Positions 40,929-49,681 are shown, numbered from the stretch's first letter. The stretch: DNA of 64,000 bases from JAVWMQ01 sp036646055 (GCA_036646055.1 JAVXMY010000006.1:29878-93877); one strand, 5' to 3'. The notes: generated by a model not told the origin, from the letters alone. Numbers and translations: made by a program.

Positions 40929-41514
40929 ACTTGTAATATGTACAGTTTTAGCTGGTATGGCATCAGGGTATTTCTTTATGCCTGAATTGTTTATTAATAT
41001 ATCTGGTAATATTTTGGTTGTTGGCCTTTGTGTTTTATTGATTTTTGTAGGAATTGATATAGGATATCAAGGAACTGTAGTAGAAAATTTTAAAAAAGTT
41101 GGATGGAGAATAGTTTTAATTCCTATAGCGATAATGATAGGAACTTTTGCTGGTTCAATTGTTGGATCATTATTCTTACCAATTAGTATGAAAGAAAGTC
41201 TAGCTGTTGGAGCTGGATTTGGATGGTATTCTTTGGCGCCGGTTGTATTGGCCGAATACTCAGCGGAAATTAGTGCTATTTCATTTATGCATAATGTATT
41301 TAGAGAGGTCATAGGAATTATTCTTATTCCTATTGTTGCCAAGTATATAGGATATATCGAAACAACAAGCTTGCCTGGATCTGCGGCAATGGATGTTTGT
41401 TTGCCTATTGTTGAAAAATCAACAAATGCAGATATAGCTGTTTATTCATTTATATCTGGTGCGGCACTAAGTTTTGCTGTTCCTATATTAGTACCATTTA
41501 TAATAGGACTATAA
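40921..41514 (+). CDS. LysO-family exporter, C-terminal half (DUF340)
   Basis: A 197-residue polytopic membrane protein. GWYSLAPVVLAEYSAEISAISFMHNVFREV is the conserved LysO/DUF340 stretch. With the preceding gene it would make a complete LysO, which exports L-lysine and toxic analogues. GGGGTG precedes the ATG inside the upstream gene. Ends just before a terminator shared with the convergent lexA gene. Substrate is inferred from the family. Confidence 0.82.
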   Translation: MTKLVICTVLAGMASGYFFMPELFINISGNILVVGLCVLLIFVGIDIGYQGTVVENFKKVGWRIVLIPIAIMIGTFAGSIVGSLFLPISMKESLAVGAGFGWYSLAPVVLAEYSAEISAISFMHNVFREVIGIILIPIVAKYIGYIETTSLPGSAAMDVCLPIVEKSTNADIAVYSFISGAALSFAVPILVPFIIGL

Positions 41515-41515
41515 T

Positions 41516-41548
41516 AAAAGACCTTTAGTTTGACTAAAGGTCTTTTTT
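41516..41548. terminator. Bidirectional terminator, LysO/lexA
   Basis: A perfect 14-bp stem (41516-41529 with 41533-41546), A- and T-flanked. Confidence 0.85.
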
Positions 41549-41549
41549 G

Positions 41550-42182
41550 CTAGAAGTATCTAAATACTCCTTTAACTTTGCCTAGAATTTTAACATCATT
41601 TACTATGATTGGAGACATTGAACTATTTTCAGGCTGAAGTCTTATATGATCTTTTTCTTTATAAAAAGTTTTGACTGTAGCTTCAGTTTCAAAGTCTTCT
41701 AACATAGCAACGACAATTTCACCATTACGGGCTGTTTCTTGCTGTTCAACTAAAATATAGTCCCCGTCCATTATTCCTGCTTCAATCATACTTTCGCCAT
41801 GGACTGTAAGCATAAAGTTATTGCTTTTGCCAATAAATCTTGCAGGAACAGGAAATGAATCTTCTACATTTTCTTCAGCCAATATTGGCGTGCCTGCTGC
41901 AATTCTGCCTACTACTGGAATTTCAACAACTTGTGTAGTGGAAGTTTCATTGTTTGTAGTTGGGGTGTCATTGTCTACAACCATTAATGCACGAGGCTTA
42001 GAAGGGTCTTTGCGAATAAAACCTTTAGTTACAAGTGTTTCAATATCTTTGTGTACAGTTGATGTTGATTTTATATTTAATGAATTACATATTTCTCTAA
42101 CTGTAGGGGGATACCCTTTTTGTTTGATTTCACGTTTCATAAAATCAAGTATGTTCTTTTGTCTATCTTTTAAACTGTTCAT
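41550..42182 (-). CDS. lexA: SOS repressor LexA
   Basis: A 210-residue LexA. The N-terminal winged helix (GYPPTVREICNSLNIKSTSTVH) binds SOS boxes. The C-terminal self-cleaving domain has the A96-G97 cleavage bond, catalytic S131 (HGESM) and K171 (EATVKTF). RecA-ssDNA triggers cleavage. The ATG at 42182 has GAGGTGG upstream; an ATG five codons earlier overlaps that site. A LexA box lies about 70 bp upstream, so it is autoregulated; the Y-family polymerase operon at 11461 has a matching box. Confidence 0.95.
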   Translation of the reverse strand: MNSLKDRQKNILDFMKREIKQKGYPPTVREICNSLNIKSTSTVHKDIETLVTKGFIRKDPSKPRALMVVDNDTPTTNNETSTTQVVEIPVVGRIAAGTPILAEENVEDSFPVPARFIGKSNNFMLTVHGESMIEAGIMDGDYILVEQQETARNGEIVVAMLEDFETEATVKTFYKEKDHIRLQPENSSMSPIIVNDVKILGKVKGVFRYF

Positions 42183-42249
42183 TATTCCACCTCTCAAATA
42201 ATTATAGTTTTATATTATAGTAATATTTTAGCATAAAATAATTAACAAG

Positions 42250-42263
42250 TAAACAAGTGTTCG
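42250..42263 (+). promoter_or_regulatory. LexA box upstream of lexA
   Basis: TAAACAAGTGTTCG matches CGAAC-N4-GTTCG at 8 of 10 positions and shares its core with the box at 11431-11444. Confidence 0.75.
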
Positions 42264-42346
42264 TTAATTTGCGAAAAAAAGTATATGTTTTGTACTATTT
42301 TATGTGTTTCAAACTGTATAAATCATAGTATAATATAACTATATAA

Positions 42347-42361
42347 GAATAATTATTATTT
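42347..42361 (+). promoter_or_regulatory. Possible PerR-like box at desulfoferrodoxin promoter
   Basis: GAATAATTATTATTT matches TTATAAT-N-ATTATAA at 11 of 14 positions and lies between a -10 TATAAT (42329-42334) and the ribosome-binding site. The local AT richness makes chance similarity fairly likely. Confidence 0.35.
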
Positions 42362-42376
42362 GAGGAGGAAAGCAAA

Positions 42377-42751
42377 ATGAAAAAGTTTTTAAGATGTGAA
42401 CATTGTGGTAATATTGTTGGTATGATTCATGACTCAGGAGTTCCTGTAGTCTGTTGTGGAGAACCAATGAAAGAGTTAGTAGCTAATACAACAGATGCAG
42501 CTACAGAAAAACATGTTCCTGTAGTATCAGTTGACGGTAACAAAATTGTAGCTAAAGTTGGAGATGTTGAGCATCCTATGTTAGAAGAACATTTCATTCA
42601 GTGGATTTATTTAGAAACTGAAAACGGCGGACAGAGAAAGGCTCTAAAACCAGGTATGGTTCCAGAAGCTACATTTGTATTAGAAAATGATAAACCAGTT
42701 GCGGTATATGAATATTGTAACTTACACGGGTTGTGGAAGAAAGAATTATAA
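42377..42751 (+). CDS. Desulfoferrodoxin (superoxide reductase)
   Basis: A 124-residue two-iron superoxide reductase. The N-terminal desulforedoxin domain has CEHCG and the adjacent CC pair (VVCCGEPM), binding Fe(Cys)4. The catalytic domain supplies EKHVPVV, HPMLEEHFIQW and EYCNLHGLW, giving the Fe(His)4Cys site. It reduces superoxide to peroxide using rubredoxin or similar donors and protects anaerobes from oxygen. GAGGAGG precedes the ATG. Monocistronic. Confidence 0.95.
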   Translation: MKKFLRCEHCGNIVGMIHDSGVPVVCCGEPMKELVANTTDAATEKHVPVVSVDGNKIVAKVGDVEHPMLEEHFIQWIYLETENGGQRKALKPGMVPEATFVLENDKPVAVYEYCNLHGLWKKEL

Positions 42752-42769
42752 TATTAAATAAAAAAATGA

Positions 42770-42798
42770 TTGACATACGCATCTGTACATGGTATAGT
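42770..42798 (+). promoter_or_regulatory. Promoter of infC operon
   Basis: TTGACA (42770-42775), a 17-bp spacer and TATAGT (42793-42798). Confidence 0.8.
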
Positions 42799-42799
42799 T

Positions 42800-42928
42800 T
42801 TAAAGGTAATTAAGAAGAAGTTATCCGCTTCTCACCTATAAGCTTTAGCGAGTATGGTTGATATAGTTAATTAACACGACAGTGTTTGTTTAAGAGCGGA
42901 TATATTATGTATATTCGTTCTTTTTTTT
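42800..42928 (+). promoter_or_regulatory. infC leader with attenuator (L20-type autoregulatory leader)
   Basis: A terminator at 42895-42928 (AGCGGATATA/TATATTCGTT stem plus T8) lies inside the transcribed leader, before infC. An upstream segment TATCCGCT (42822-42829) can pair with AGCGGATA (42895-42902), forming an antiterminator. This matches the layout of Firmicutes infC leaders, where ribosomal protein L20 controls read-through into infC-rpmI-rplT. Confidence 0.75.
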
Positions 42929-42974
42929 CGAAAATACATAGCACAAGTTTTGCTTTGGTAGGAGGTACAAAACA

Positions 42975-43490
42975 ATTAGTAAAGATAATATGATCAACGA
43001 AGAAATTCGTGGAAAAGAATTTAGAATTATAAGTCCAGAGGGTGAACAGTTAGGGATTATGACTCGTGAAGAAGCATTAGCTTTAGCAGAGGAAAAAAAT
43101 CTTGATTTAGTATGCATTTCACCTAATGCTAAACCACCGGTTTGCAAGGTTCTAGATTATGGTAAATATCGTTATGAACTTCAAAAGAGAGAAAAAGAAG
43201 CTAAGAAAAAGCAGAAGAATACTCAGATTAAAGAAATTAGACTTAGTACTTTTATCGAAGAACATGATATTCAAGTAAAGGCTAATACTGCTTCTAAATT
43301 CTTAAAAGATGGAGATAAAGTGAAGGTTAGTTTAAGATTCCGTGGCAGAGAAAGAGATTACACTGTAAAGGGATTTGAAGTAATGGAAAAATTCGCTGAA
43401 GCTTGCGCTGACATTGCTGACGTTGAGAAGAAAGCAAAATTTGAAGGCAGAAGTTTAACAATGTTTTTAGCACCTAAAGCAGAAAAATAA
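42975..43490 (+). CDS. infC: Translation initiation factor IF-3
   Basis: A 171-residue IF-3. It prevents premature joining of subunits and checks the start codon on the 30S. Typical sequences are VINEEIRG-like start, KPPVCKVLDYGKYRYE and IKEIRLSTFIEEHDIQVK. The start chosen is the ATT at 42975, which has AGGAGG 9 nt upstream. The first in-frame ATG (42990) is 24 nt from that site and would clip the N-terminus. A rare AUU start is a hallmark of infC and allows autoregulation by IF-3 itself. First gene of infC-rpmI-rplT. Confidence 0.94.
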   Translation: MSKDNMINEEIRGKEFRIISPEGEQLGIMTREEALALAEEKNLDLVCISPNAKPPVCKVLDYGKYRYELQKREKEAKKKQKNTQIKEIRLSTFIEEHDIQVKANTASKFLKDGDKVKVSLRFRGRERDYTVKGFEVMEKFAEACADIADVEKKAKFEGRSLTMFLAPKAEK

Positions 43491-43521
43491 TTTAACAGTA
43501 TTACACAGGAGGAAATGTAAG

Positions 43522-43722
43522 ATGGCAAAGAATAAAATGAAGTCTCACAGAGGCGCATGCAAAAGATTTAAGAAAACAGGATCTGGAAAAGTTAAGAGAA
43601 ATAAGGCGTTCAAGGGTCATATTCTTACTAAGAAATCTGCAAAGAGAAAAAGAGGTTTAAGAAAAGCAACTACTCTTACAAGTGCAGATCTAAAGAGAAT
43701 CAAGTCAGTATTAGGTAAATAG
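43522..43722 (+). CDS. rpmI: 50S ribosomal protein L35
   Basis: A 66-residue basic ribosomal protein with the family start KMKSHRGACKRFKKTGSGK and the GHILTKKS and KRKRGLRK segments. Middle gene of infC-rpmI-rplT, AGGAGG upstream. Confidence 0.96.
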   Translation: MAKNKMKSHRGACKRFKKTGSGKVKRNKAFKGHILTKKSAKRKRGLRKATTLTSADLKRIKSVLGK

Positions 43723-43735
43723 GAGGTAAGATAGA

Positions 43736-44092
43736 ATGGCAAGAGTTAAAAAAGGTGTAAACGCACACAAGAGACATAAAAAAGTATTAAAATTAGCTAA
43801 AGGTTTTTACGGACAGAAGAGCAAAGTATTTAAGGCAGCTAACCCTGCAGTAATGAGATCACTTCGTTCAGCATATGTTGGTAGAAAAAACAAGAAGAGA
43901 GAATATAGAAAATTATGGATCGCTAGAATCAATGCTGCTGCTAGAATGAATGAACTTTCATACAGCCAGTTAATGCACGGTCTAAAAGTTGCAGGAATTG
44001 AAATTAACAGAAAGATGTTATCTGAAATGGCAATTTACGATGCTGTTGCTTTCACAAAACTTTGTGATGCTGCAAAAGCTGCTTTAAAATAA
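43736..44092 (+). CDS. rplT: 50S ribosomal protein L20
   Basis: A 118-residue primary 23S rRNA-binding protein, needed early in 50S assembly. It shows ARVKKGVNAHKRHKKVLKLA, KGFYGQKSK and LWIARINAAAR. In Firmicutes L20 represses this operon by binding its leader. AGGAGG precedes the ATG; the operon ends at the terminator downstream. Confidence 0.96.
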   Translation: MARVKKGVNAHKRHKKVLKLAKGFYGQKSKVFKAANPAVMRSLRSAYVGRKNKKREYRKLWIARINAAARMNELSYSQLMHGLKVAGIEINRKMLSEMAIYDAVAFTKLCDAAKAALK

Positions 44093-44098
44093 ATAACG

Positions 44099-44127
44099 AA
44101 AAGTCCTATTTATAGGGCTTTTTTTTA
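44099..44127 (+). terminator. Terminator of infC-rpmI-rplT
   Basis: AAGTCCTAT/ATAGGGCTT stem with a T8 tail. Confidence 0.85.
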
Positions 44128-44243
44128 TATTAAAAGACTACTAGGATATAAGCGATGTGTCACTTATGTAAAAAGTAATTGAATATATTCGTTCATATGT
44201 TAAAATTATAAAAGGACATAAATTATTATAAAAGGAGAATAAA

Positions 44244-45338
44244 ATGAAAAAAAGTAAAATTATTGTTTCTTTGGCTATGGCTTTGGTTGTTGTTTTCACA
44301 TTAACATCATGTGGGGCACCATATAGTGGAATTAAAATTGAAGACTATGTTAAGGTAGCTGATTATAAAGGCCTTGAAAAGGAAAAGATTTCTGTGAAGG
44401 TAACTGATAAAGAGGTTACAGATGAGATTAATTCAAGATTAGAAGCAGTAACTAAAACTGTAAAGGTTACTAAAGGAACTGTAAAGGATAACGATGTAAT
44501 TTTAATTGATTATGTTGGTACAATCGATGGAAAAGAGTTCAAGGGCGGCAGTGCTAATGATCATTCTTTGACTATTGGATCTGGTGAGTTTATTGATGGT
44601 TTTGAATCTGGTTTAGTTGGGGTTAAAGTTGGAACAAGCAAAACTCTAAAACTTAAGTTCCCTAAAAACTATAATTCTAAAGAACTTGCTGGTAAAGATG
44701 TTACTTTTAAAGTAAAGGTTAAGAGCAAAGACGTTCAGAAGAAACCTGAATTAAATGAAGATTTTATTAAGGAAAATAGCAAAAAGAGCAAAACTGTTGC
44801 TAAATACAAAGAAGAAGTAAAAGCTGATTTAGAAAAAAAGAAGACAGAAGAAGCAATTACTGGTCAGAAAACATCACTTTGGTCAACAGTCGTTGATAAG
44901 AGTGAAATGAAAAAGGATGACAAAGACAAAGATAAGTATCCAAAAGAAGAATTAGAAAGAGTTGAGAAACAAACACTTAAATTCTATGAAGACACAGCTA
45001 AGGGTAGTAATCTTGAATTAAAGGATTTCGTATCACAAAACTTCGGAATGGAAATGAAAGAATTTAATAAGCAAGTTTCAGAATATGCAAAAATAATCGT
45101 AAAAGAAGAAATGGTTCTTTACTACATTGCTGATAAAGAAGGAATTAAAGTTTCAGGAGATGAATACGATAAGTTTATTAAAACTGAATTAGCTAAGTAT
45201 GGATATACTGAAGATACTTTTAAGCAGGCAAATAATGGTAAGACTTATGAAGAAGTAGCAGGTAAAGATGCTGTTAAGCAATCTGCACTAAAGCAAAAGG
45301 TTATGGACTTCGTATATGACAATGCTAAAACTAAATAA
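44244..45338 (+). CDS. Trigger-factor-like FKBP peptidyl-prolyl isomerase lipoprotein
   Basis: A 364-residue protein with a lipoprotein signal ending TLTSC-G. An FKBP domain (about 80-165) has VILIDYVGTIDGKEFKGGSA, GSGEFIDGFESGLVG and the final VKVKSK strand. The C-terminal helical region (about 170-364) is laid out like the trigger factor chaperone domain. Trigger factor is cytoplasmic and has a ribosome-binding N-domain; here that is replaced by a signal and lipid anchor. It is therefore an extracytoplasmic folding factor attached to the membrane, probably helping secreted proteins. AAAGGAG precedes the ATG. Monocistronic. Confidence 0.83.
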   Translation: MKKSKIIVSLAMALVVVFTLTSCGAPYSGIKIEDYVKVADYKGLEKEKISVKVTDKEVTDEINSRLEAVTKTVKVTKGTVKDNDVILIDYVGTIDGKEFKGGSANDHSLTIGSGEFIDGFESGLVGVKVGTSKTLKLKFPKNYNSKELAGKDVTFKVKVKSKDVQKKPELNEDFIKENSKKSKTVAKYKEEVKADLEKKKTEEAITGQKTSLWSTVVDKSEMKKDDKDKDKYPKEELERVEKQTLKFYEDTAKGSNLELKDFVSQNFGMEMKEFNKQVSEYAKIIVKEEMVLYYIADKEGIKVSGDEYDKFIKTELAKYGYTEDTFKQANNGKTYEEVAGKDAVKQSALKQKVMDFVYDNAKTK

Positions 45339-45351
45339 ATAATAAATAGAC

Positions 45352-45390
45352 GAGAGCAAGGGTGCAATGATATGCCTTTGCTCTCTTTAT
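45352..45390 (+). terminator. Terminator after PPIase lipoprotein gene
   Basis: GAGAGCAAGG and CCTTTGCTCTC arms with one bulge, then a T-rich run. Confidence 0.7.
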
Positions 45391-45486
45391 TTATAAAGTG
45401 TCATTTACTATTATTTTCTTTCAAATATCCACAAGATGTAGTAAAATATAATAAGAGTTTATAACGATAACATGGAGGAAATGTAG

Positions 45487-45954
45487 ATGAAGTGTCCATT
45501 TTGTGATGATATTAATACTAAAGTAATTGATTCAAGGCCAACAGATGAAGGTTATTCAATTAGAAGAAGAAGAGAATGTGAAAAATGTGGTAGAAGATTT
45601 ACTACATATGAAAAAATAGAAGAAATAATATTAATGGTTATAAAAAAAGATGGAAGCAGAGAAAGTTTTGACAGAAACAAAATTATGAATGGTATTGTTA
45701 AAGCTTGTGAAAAGCGTCCTGTTCCAGTTTCGGAAATGGAAAAAATTGTTGATGAAATCGAAAGAGGACTTAACAATATGATGGAAAAAGAGGTTAAGAG
45801 CACATTTATTGGCGAATTAATTATGGATAAATTAAAGGGTCTTGATGAAGTTGCATATGTTAGATTTGCATCTGTATATAGACAATTTACAGATATCAGT
45901 ACTTTTGTGGCTGAAATTGAAAGCTTAATTGGGAGCAAAGGAAAGGTTAAATAA
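45487..45954 (+). CDS. nrdR: Ribonucleotide reductase regulator NrdR
   Basis: A 155-residue repressor. The N-terminal zinc ribbon has CPFC and CEKCGRRFTTYE, and the ATP-cone domain follows (VIKKDGSRESFDRNKIMNGI). It senses ATP/dATP and represses nrd genes through NrdR boxes. No nrd gene is in the window. GGAGG precedes the ATG. The cmk start follows 2 bp after. Confidence 0.95.
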   Translation: MKCPFCDDINTKVIDSRPTDEGYSIRRRRECEKCGRRFTTYEKIEEIILMVIKKDGSRESFDRNKIMNGIVKACEKRPVPVSEMEKIVDEIERGLNNMMEKEVKSTFIGELIMDKLKGLDEVAYVRFASVYRQFTDISTFVAEIESLIGSKGKVK

Positions 45955-45956
45955 GC

Positions 45957-46610
45957 ATGAAGAATATTAGAATTGCAATTGATGGTCCAGGCGGAGCGGG
46001 CAAAAGCACAATAGCTAAAATCGTTGCAAAGAAATTAAATATAGATTATATCGATACAGGTGCTATGTATAGAGCTGTTGGGCTAAAGGTAAGTACAAAC
46101 AATATTGATATAGACGACTCTGTAGCATTACAGAAGATGTTAGATAATACAGATATAGACTTTGTAAATGGCGATATTATTTTAGATGGCGTTATTGTAA
46201 ATAAACAAATTAGAACTCCTAAAATGTCTATGATGGCGTCAAAGTGTTCTGCTATTTTTGAAGTTCGTAAGAAACTTGTTGAATTACAAAGAAAAATGGC
46301 TGATTCCAAAAGTGTAATTATGGATGGCAGAGATATTGGGAATAATGTTCTTACTAATGCAGAGTTTAAATTTTTTATGACTGCATCTCCAAATGAACGT
46401 GCAGAAAGAAGACACAAAGAGTTAATAGAAAAGGGCCAAGATGTTACTTTTAGTCAAGTTCTTAATGATATTATTGAAAGAGATAAGAATGATACTACTC
46501 GTAAACTAAATCCACTTAAACCTGCTGAGGATTCGATTATTCTTGACACTACAGGAATGGGAATAGATGATGTTGTTGAATATATAATGAAAGAGGTAAA
46601 CAATGGCTAA
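45957..46610 (+). CDS. cmk: Cytidylate kinase
   Basis: A 217-residue CMP/dCMP kinase. P-loop IDGPGGAGKSTIAK, YIDTGAMYRAVGL and the VIMDGRDIG motif are diagnostic. It phosphorylates CMP to CDP in pyrimidine salvage and RNA turnover. It is joined closely to nrdR (2-bp gap) and overlaps the DUF1015 gene by 8 bp; the ribosome-binding site is AAAGG inside nrdR. Confidence 0.95.
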   Translation: MKNIRIAIDGPGGAGKSTIAKIVAKKLNIDYIDTGAMYRAVGLKVSTNNIDIDDSVALQKMLDNTDIDFVNGDIILDGVIVNKQIRTPKMSMMASKCSAIFEVRKKLVELQRKMADSKSVIMDGRDIGNNVLTNAEFKFFMTASPNERAERRHKELIEKGQDVTFSQVLNDIIERDKNDTTRKLNPLKPAEDSIILDTTGMGIDDVVEYIMKEVNNG

Positions 46611-47844
46611 GGTTAGACCATTTAAAGCGCTAAGACCACAAAGGAAATATGCGGACAAAGTAGCTTCATTACCATATGATGTTATGAGTACAAAAGAAGC
46701 TAAAGATATGGCGGAAGGTAACAAATATAGTTTTTTACATATTACAAGAAGCGAAATTGACTTCGAAGATGGGCAAGATCAATATACCAAAGAGGTGTAT
46801 TGCCAGGCAAGAGATAACATGAACCAATATGTAGCAGAGGGAGTTTTTTGCCAAGATCCTAAACCTATGATATATGTTTACCGTCAAACTATGGGTGATC
46901 ATACCCAGACGGGAATAGTAGGATGTGTGTCAATTGATGAGTATGAAAACGATACAATTAAGAAACATGAATTAACTAGAAAAGAAAAGGAAAAGGATAG
47001 GATAAATCATTTTAATATTGCCAACGCAAATACTGAACCTGTTTTTTTGACATACAAAGACAATACTAAAATAAGAGCTTTAATTGAAAGTTATATTTCT
47101 AACCATCCTTTGGAGTATGATATTACTACAATTGATGGGATAAACCATAAACTTTGGGCAGTTACAAATGACAGTGTTATAGCTGGTATTTGTGGATTGT
47201 TTGACTTGGTTGATTCTTTTTATATTGCAGATGGCCATCATAGAGCGGCTTCAGCTTTTGAAGTGGGTAAATATAGACGAAATAAAATGGGTCAATTTAC
47301 AGGTAGCGAAGAGTTTAATTATTTCATGGCGGCAATTTTCCCAGATAGGGACCTAAAAATTTATGACTATAATAGGGTTGTTAAGGATCTGAACGGGAGA
47401 AGTAAAGATGAGTTTATTGAAGAACTTATAAGTGCTGGTTTTGTTGTTGAACTCCATGGCGATAAACCATTTAGGCCTGGTAATAAGCATGAATTTGGAA
47501 TGTTTTTGGATAATATTTGGTATAAGATTGTTGCCCAAGACCACTTGCTTTCAGGAGACCTTATAGAGGATTTAGATGTTTCGATTTTACAGCAAAAAGT
47601 GCTCTCACCGATTCTGGGAATAGAGGATCCACGTTTAGATGTGAGAATAGATTTCATTGGTGGTATTCGAGGTTTAGAAGAAATCGAGAAAAGAGTTAAT
47701 GAAGATATGAAGGTTGGATTTTCGGTTTATCCTGTTGATGTTAAAGATATTATTGCTATATCTGATCTGGGCGGTATTATGCCTCCTAAGTCAACATGGT
47801 TTGAACCTAAGCTAGCTAGTGGATTATTTGTACATGAATTGTAA
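46603..47844 (+). CDS. DUF1015 family protein
   Basis: A 413-residue protein. The N-terminus (KVRPFKALRPQRKYADKVAS, LPYDVMST) and the central YIADGHHRAASAF are signatures of DUF1015, often found beside serine-biosynthesis genes in clostridia. Here it is translationally coupled to cmk. A C-terminal segment (GGIRGLEEI, DVKDIIAISDLGGIMPPKST) is also typical. The biochemical role is not known with certainty. Confidence 0.88.
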   Translation: MAKVRPFKALRPQRKYADKVASLPYDVMSTKEAKDMAEGNKYSFLHITRSEIDFEDGQDQYTKEVYCQARDNMNQYVAEGVFCQDPKPMIYVYRQTMGDHTQTGIVGCVSIDEYENDTIKKHELTRKEKEKDRINHFNIANANTEPVFLTYKDNTKIRALIESYISNHPLEYDITTIDGINHKLWAVTNDSVIAGICGLFDLVDSFYIADGHHRAASAFEVGKYRRNKMGQFTGSEEFNYFMAAIFPDRDLKIYDYNRVVKDLNGRSKDEFIEELISAGFVVELHGDKPFRPGNKHEFGMFLDNIWYKIVAQDHLLSGDLIEDLDVSILQQKVLSPILGIEDPRLDVRIDFIGGIRGLEEIEKRVNEDMKVGFSVYPVDVKDIIAISDLGGIMPPKSTWFEPKLASGLFVHEL

Positions 47845-47944
47845 GCCATTTTCCTTTTAATCATTGTATTAAAAAATAGAAAATGATATAATAAAATGTG
47901 GCATAAAAATGAAAGAACTCTCTTTAATTAAGAAGGAGAGTATA

Positions 47945-48622
47945 ATGAAAATCAATGAAATGGCAATGGTCGAAAGACCAAGAGAAAAAATGATAAAATA
48001 TGGAAGTGAGATTTTATCAAATAGTGAATTATTAGCAATTATTTTGAAGACAGGAACAAGAAAAAAATCTGTTATGGATTTAGCTGACGAAGTTTTAAAT
48101 TATGGGACTGATGGTCTTAGAAGTTTAATGGAAATGTCTTTTGAGGAATTGATGCAAATTAATGGGGTAGGCTTGGCTAAAGCTACGGAAATTTTAGCTA
48201 CAATAGAACTTGGAAAAAGATTTTCTACTTCTAAAGTTTTAGACAGGGGACGGATTGAATCGGTCAACGATGTAGTTAATCTTTATATGGAAGAAATGAG
48301 GTATTTCAAAAAGGAATACTTTAGAGCAATTCTGTTAGATTCTAAAGGAAAAATAATATCCACGGTTAATGTATCTGTTGGAGATTTGTCCTCTAGCGTA
48401 GTACATCCAAGAGAAACCTTTGTTATTGCCATCAAAAGAAGCGCAGCATCAATTATACTATTGCATAATCATCCAAGCGGAAATCCAGAACCGAGCGAAG
48501 CCGATATAAGTGTAACTAAAAGGCTTGCTGAATCAGGGGAATTACTTGGAATAAAAATATTAGATCATATTATTATAGGTGATGGAACCTTTTTTAGTAT
48601 GAAATCAAAGGGAATAATTTAA
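47945..48622 (+). CDS. radC: RadC-family JAB/MPN-domain protein
   Basis: A 225-residue protein. An N-terminal helix-hairpin-helix region (LMQINGVGLAKATEILA) precedes a JAMM/MPN+ domain with HNHPSGNPEPSEAD, the metal site. Despite its name, a DNA repair role is doubtful; its function remains unclear. The ATG at 47945 has AAGGAGAG upstream; a longer in-frame reading from 47909 lies before that site. It precedes mreB by 18 bp, as in many Firmicutes. Confidence 0.93.
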   Translation: MKINEMAMVERPREKMIKYGSEILSNSELLAIILKTGTRKKSVMDLADEVLNYGTDGLRSLMEMSFEELMQINGVGLAKATEILATIELGKRFSTSKVLDRGRIESVNDVVNLYMEEMRYFKKEYFRAILLDSKGKIISTVNVSVGDLSSSVVHPRETFVIAIKRSAASIILLHNHPSGNPEPSEADISVTKRLAESGELLGIKILDHIIIGDGTFFSMKSKGII

Positions 48623-48640
48623 TTTTAGGAGGAAAGAATA

Positions 48641-49672
48641 ATGGCAGTATCAAAAGATTTAGGGATTGATTTAGGAACGGCTAATACAATAATTTATAGC
48701 CCGGAAAATGGAATCTTATTAAATGAATCGTCTATGATTGCATATGATAAATATACTGGAGAAATAACAGCAACTGGCAAAAATGCCAAAGAAATGTATG
48801 GAAGGGCACCTAGAAATATTCAAGTTATTAAGCCACTTGAAGAAGGAGTAATCTCTGATTTTGATATGACTGCTGAAATGTTGAGCATATTTATTAGAAC
48901 TGCTCTTGAGGACAAAAAAGCAAGCGGAACAAGAGTTGTTGTAGGCGTGCCTAGTGGTGTTACTGAGGTAGAAAAAAGAGCTGTTGAAGAAGTTGTTAGA
49001 CAACTTGGCTCTAAAGAGGTTTATGTTATTGATGAACCTATTGCAGCAGCAATTGGTTCTGGAATGGAAATTGAAGAAGCTGATGCTTCTATGATTGTGG
49101 ATATTGGTGGCGGTACTTCAGACATTGCCATTTTATCTTTAGGCGGAATTGTTGTTAATACATCATTAAGATTTGCTGGTGATAATTTTACTGAAACAGT
49201 AATTGCCTATGTTAGAAGAAAAATGGGAGTTTTAATTGGTGAGAAAACTGCTGAATTCTTAAAAGTTGAAGTAGGTAGCGCACTAATTGAGCAGGATGCT
49301 AATGGTGAAGATATAATTAGAACTGTTGAAGCTAGAGGTAGAGATTTAGTTTCTGGATTACCAAAAGTATTCACTGTAACAAACAAAGATATGGAAGAAG
49401 CTTTGAAAGAAGCTGTAGAAACTATTGTTGATGCTATTAAAGCAACTGTTGAGCAGGCTCCACCAGAAATTGCAGCGGATATTGCTGAAAGTGGATTAAT
49501 GCTATCAGGTGGCGGTTCACTTATAGAGAACTTTGATAAAATTATTAACATCAAAACTGGATTGGCTGTTTCAAAGGCTGAAAATCCTTATGAAGCTGTG
49601 GCAATTGGAACTGGAAAAAGTTTAGAAAACATTGAAAGACTACGTGCATACGCGGATATCAAAATAAGATAG
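48641..49672 (+). CDS. mreB: Rod shape-determining protein MreB
   Basis: A 343-residue actin homologue. The phosphate-1 loop DLGIDLGTANTIIY, GVPSGVTEVEKRAV, DIGGGTSDIAILSLGGIV and the adenosine loop LSGGGSLIENF are present. It forms membrane-bound filaments that guide elongation synthesis of peptidoglycan. AGGAGGA precedes the ATG. First gene of mreBCD-mrdA-minD. Confidence 0.93.
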   Translation: MAVSKDLGIDLGTANTIIYSPENGILLNESSMIAYDKYTGEITATGKNAKEMYGRAPRNIQVIKPLEEGVISDFDMTAEMLSIFIRTALEDKKASGTRVVVGVPSGVTEVEKRAVEEVVRQLGSKEVYVIDEPIAAAIGSGMEIEEADASMIVDIGGGTSDIAILSLGGIVVNTSLRFAGDNFTETVIAYVRRKMGVLIGEKTAEFLKVEVGSALIEQDANGEDIIRTVEARGRDLVSGLPKVFTVTNKDMEEALKEAVETIVDAIKATVEQAPPEIAADIAESGLMLSGGGSLIENFDKIINIKTGLAVSKAENPYEAVAIGTGKSLENIERLRAYADIKIR

Positions 49673-49681
49673 GTTTATATT

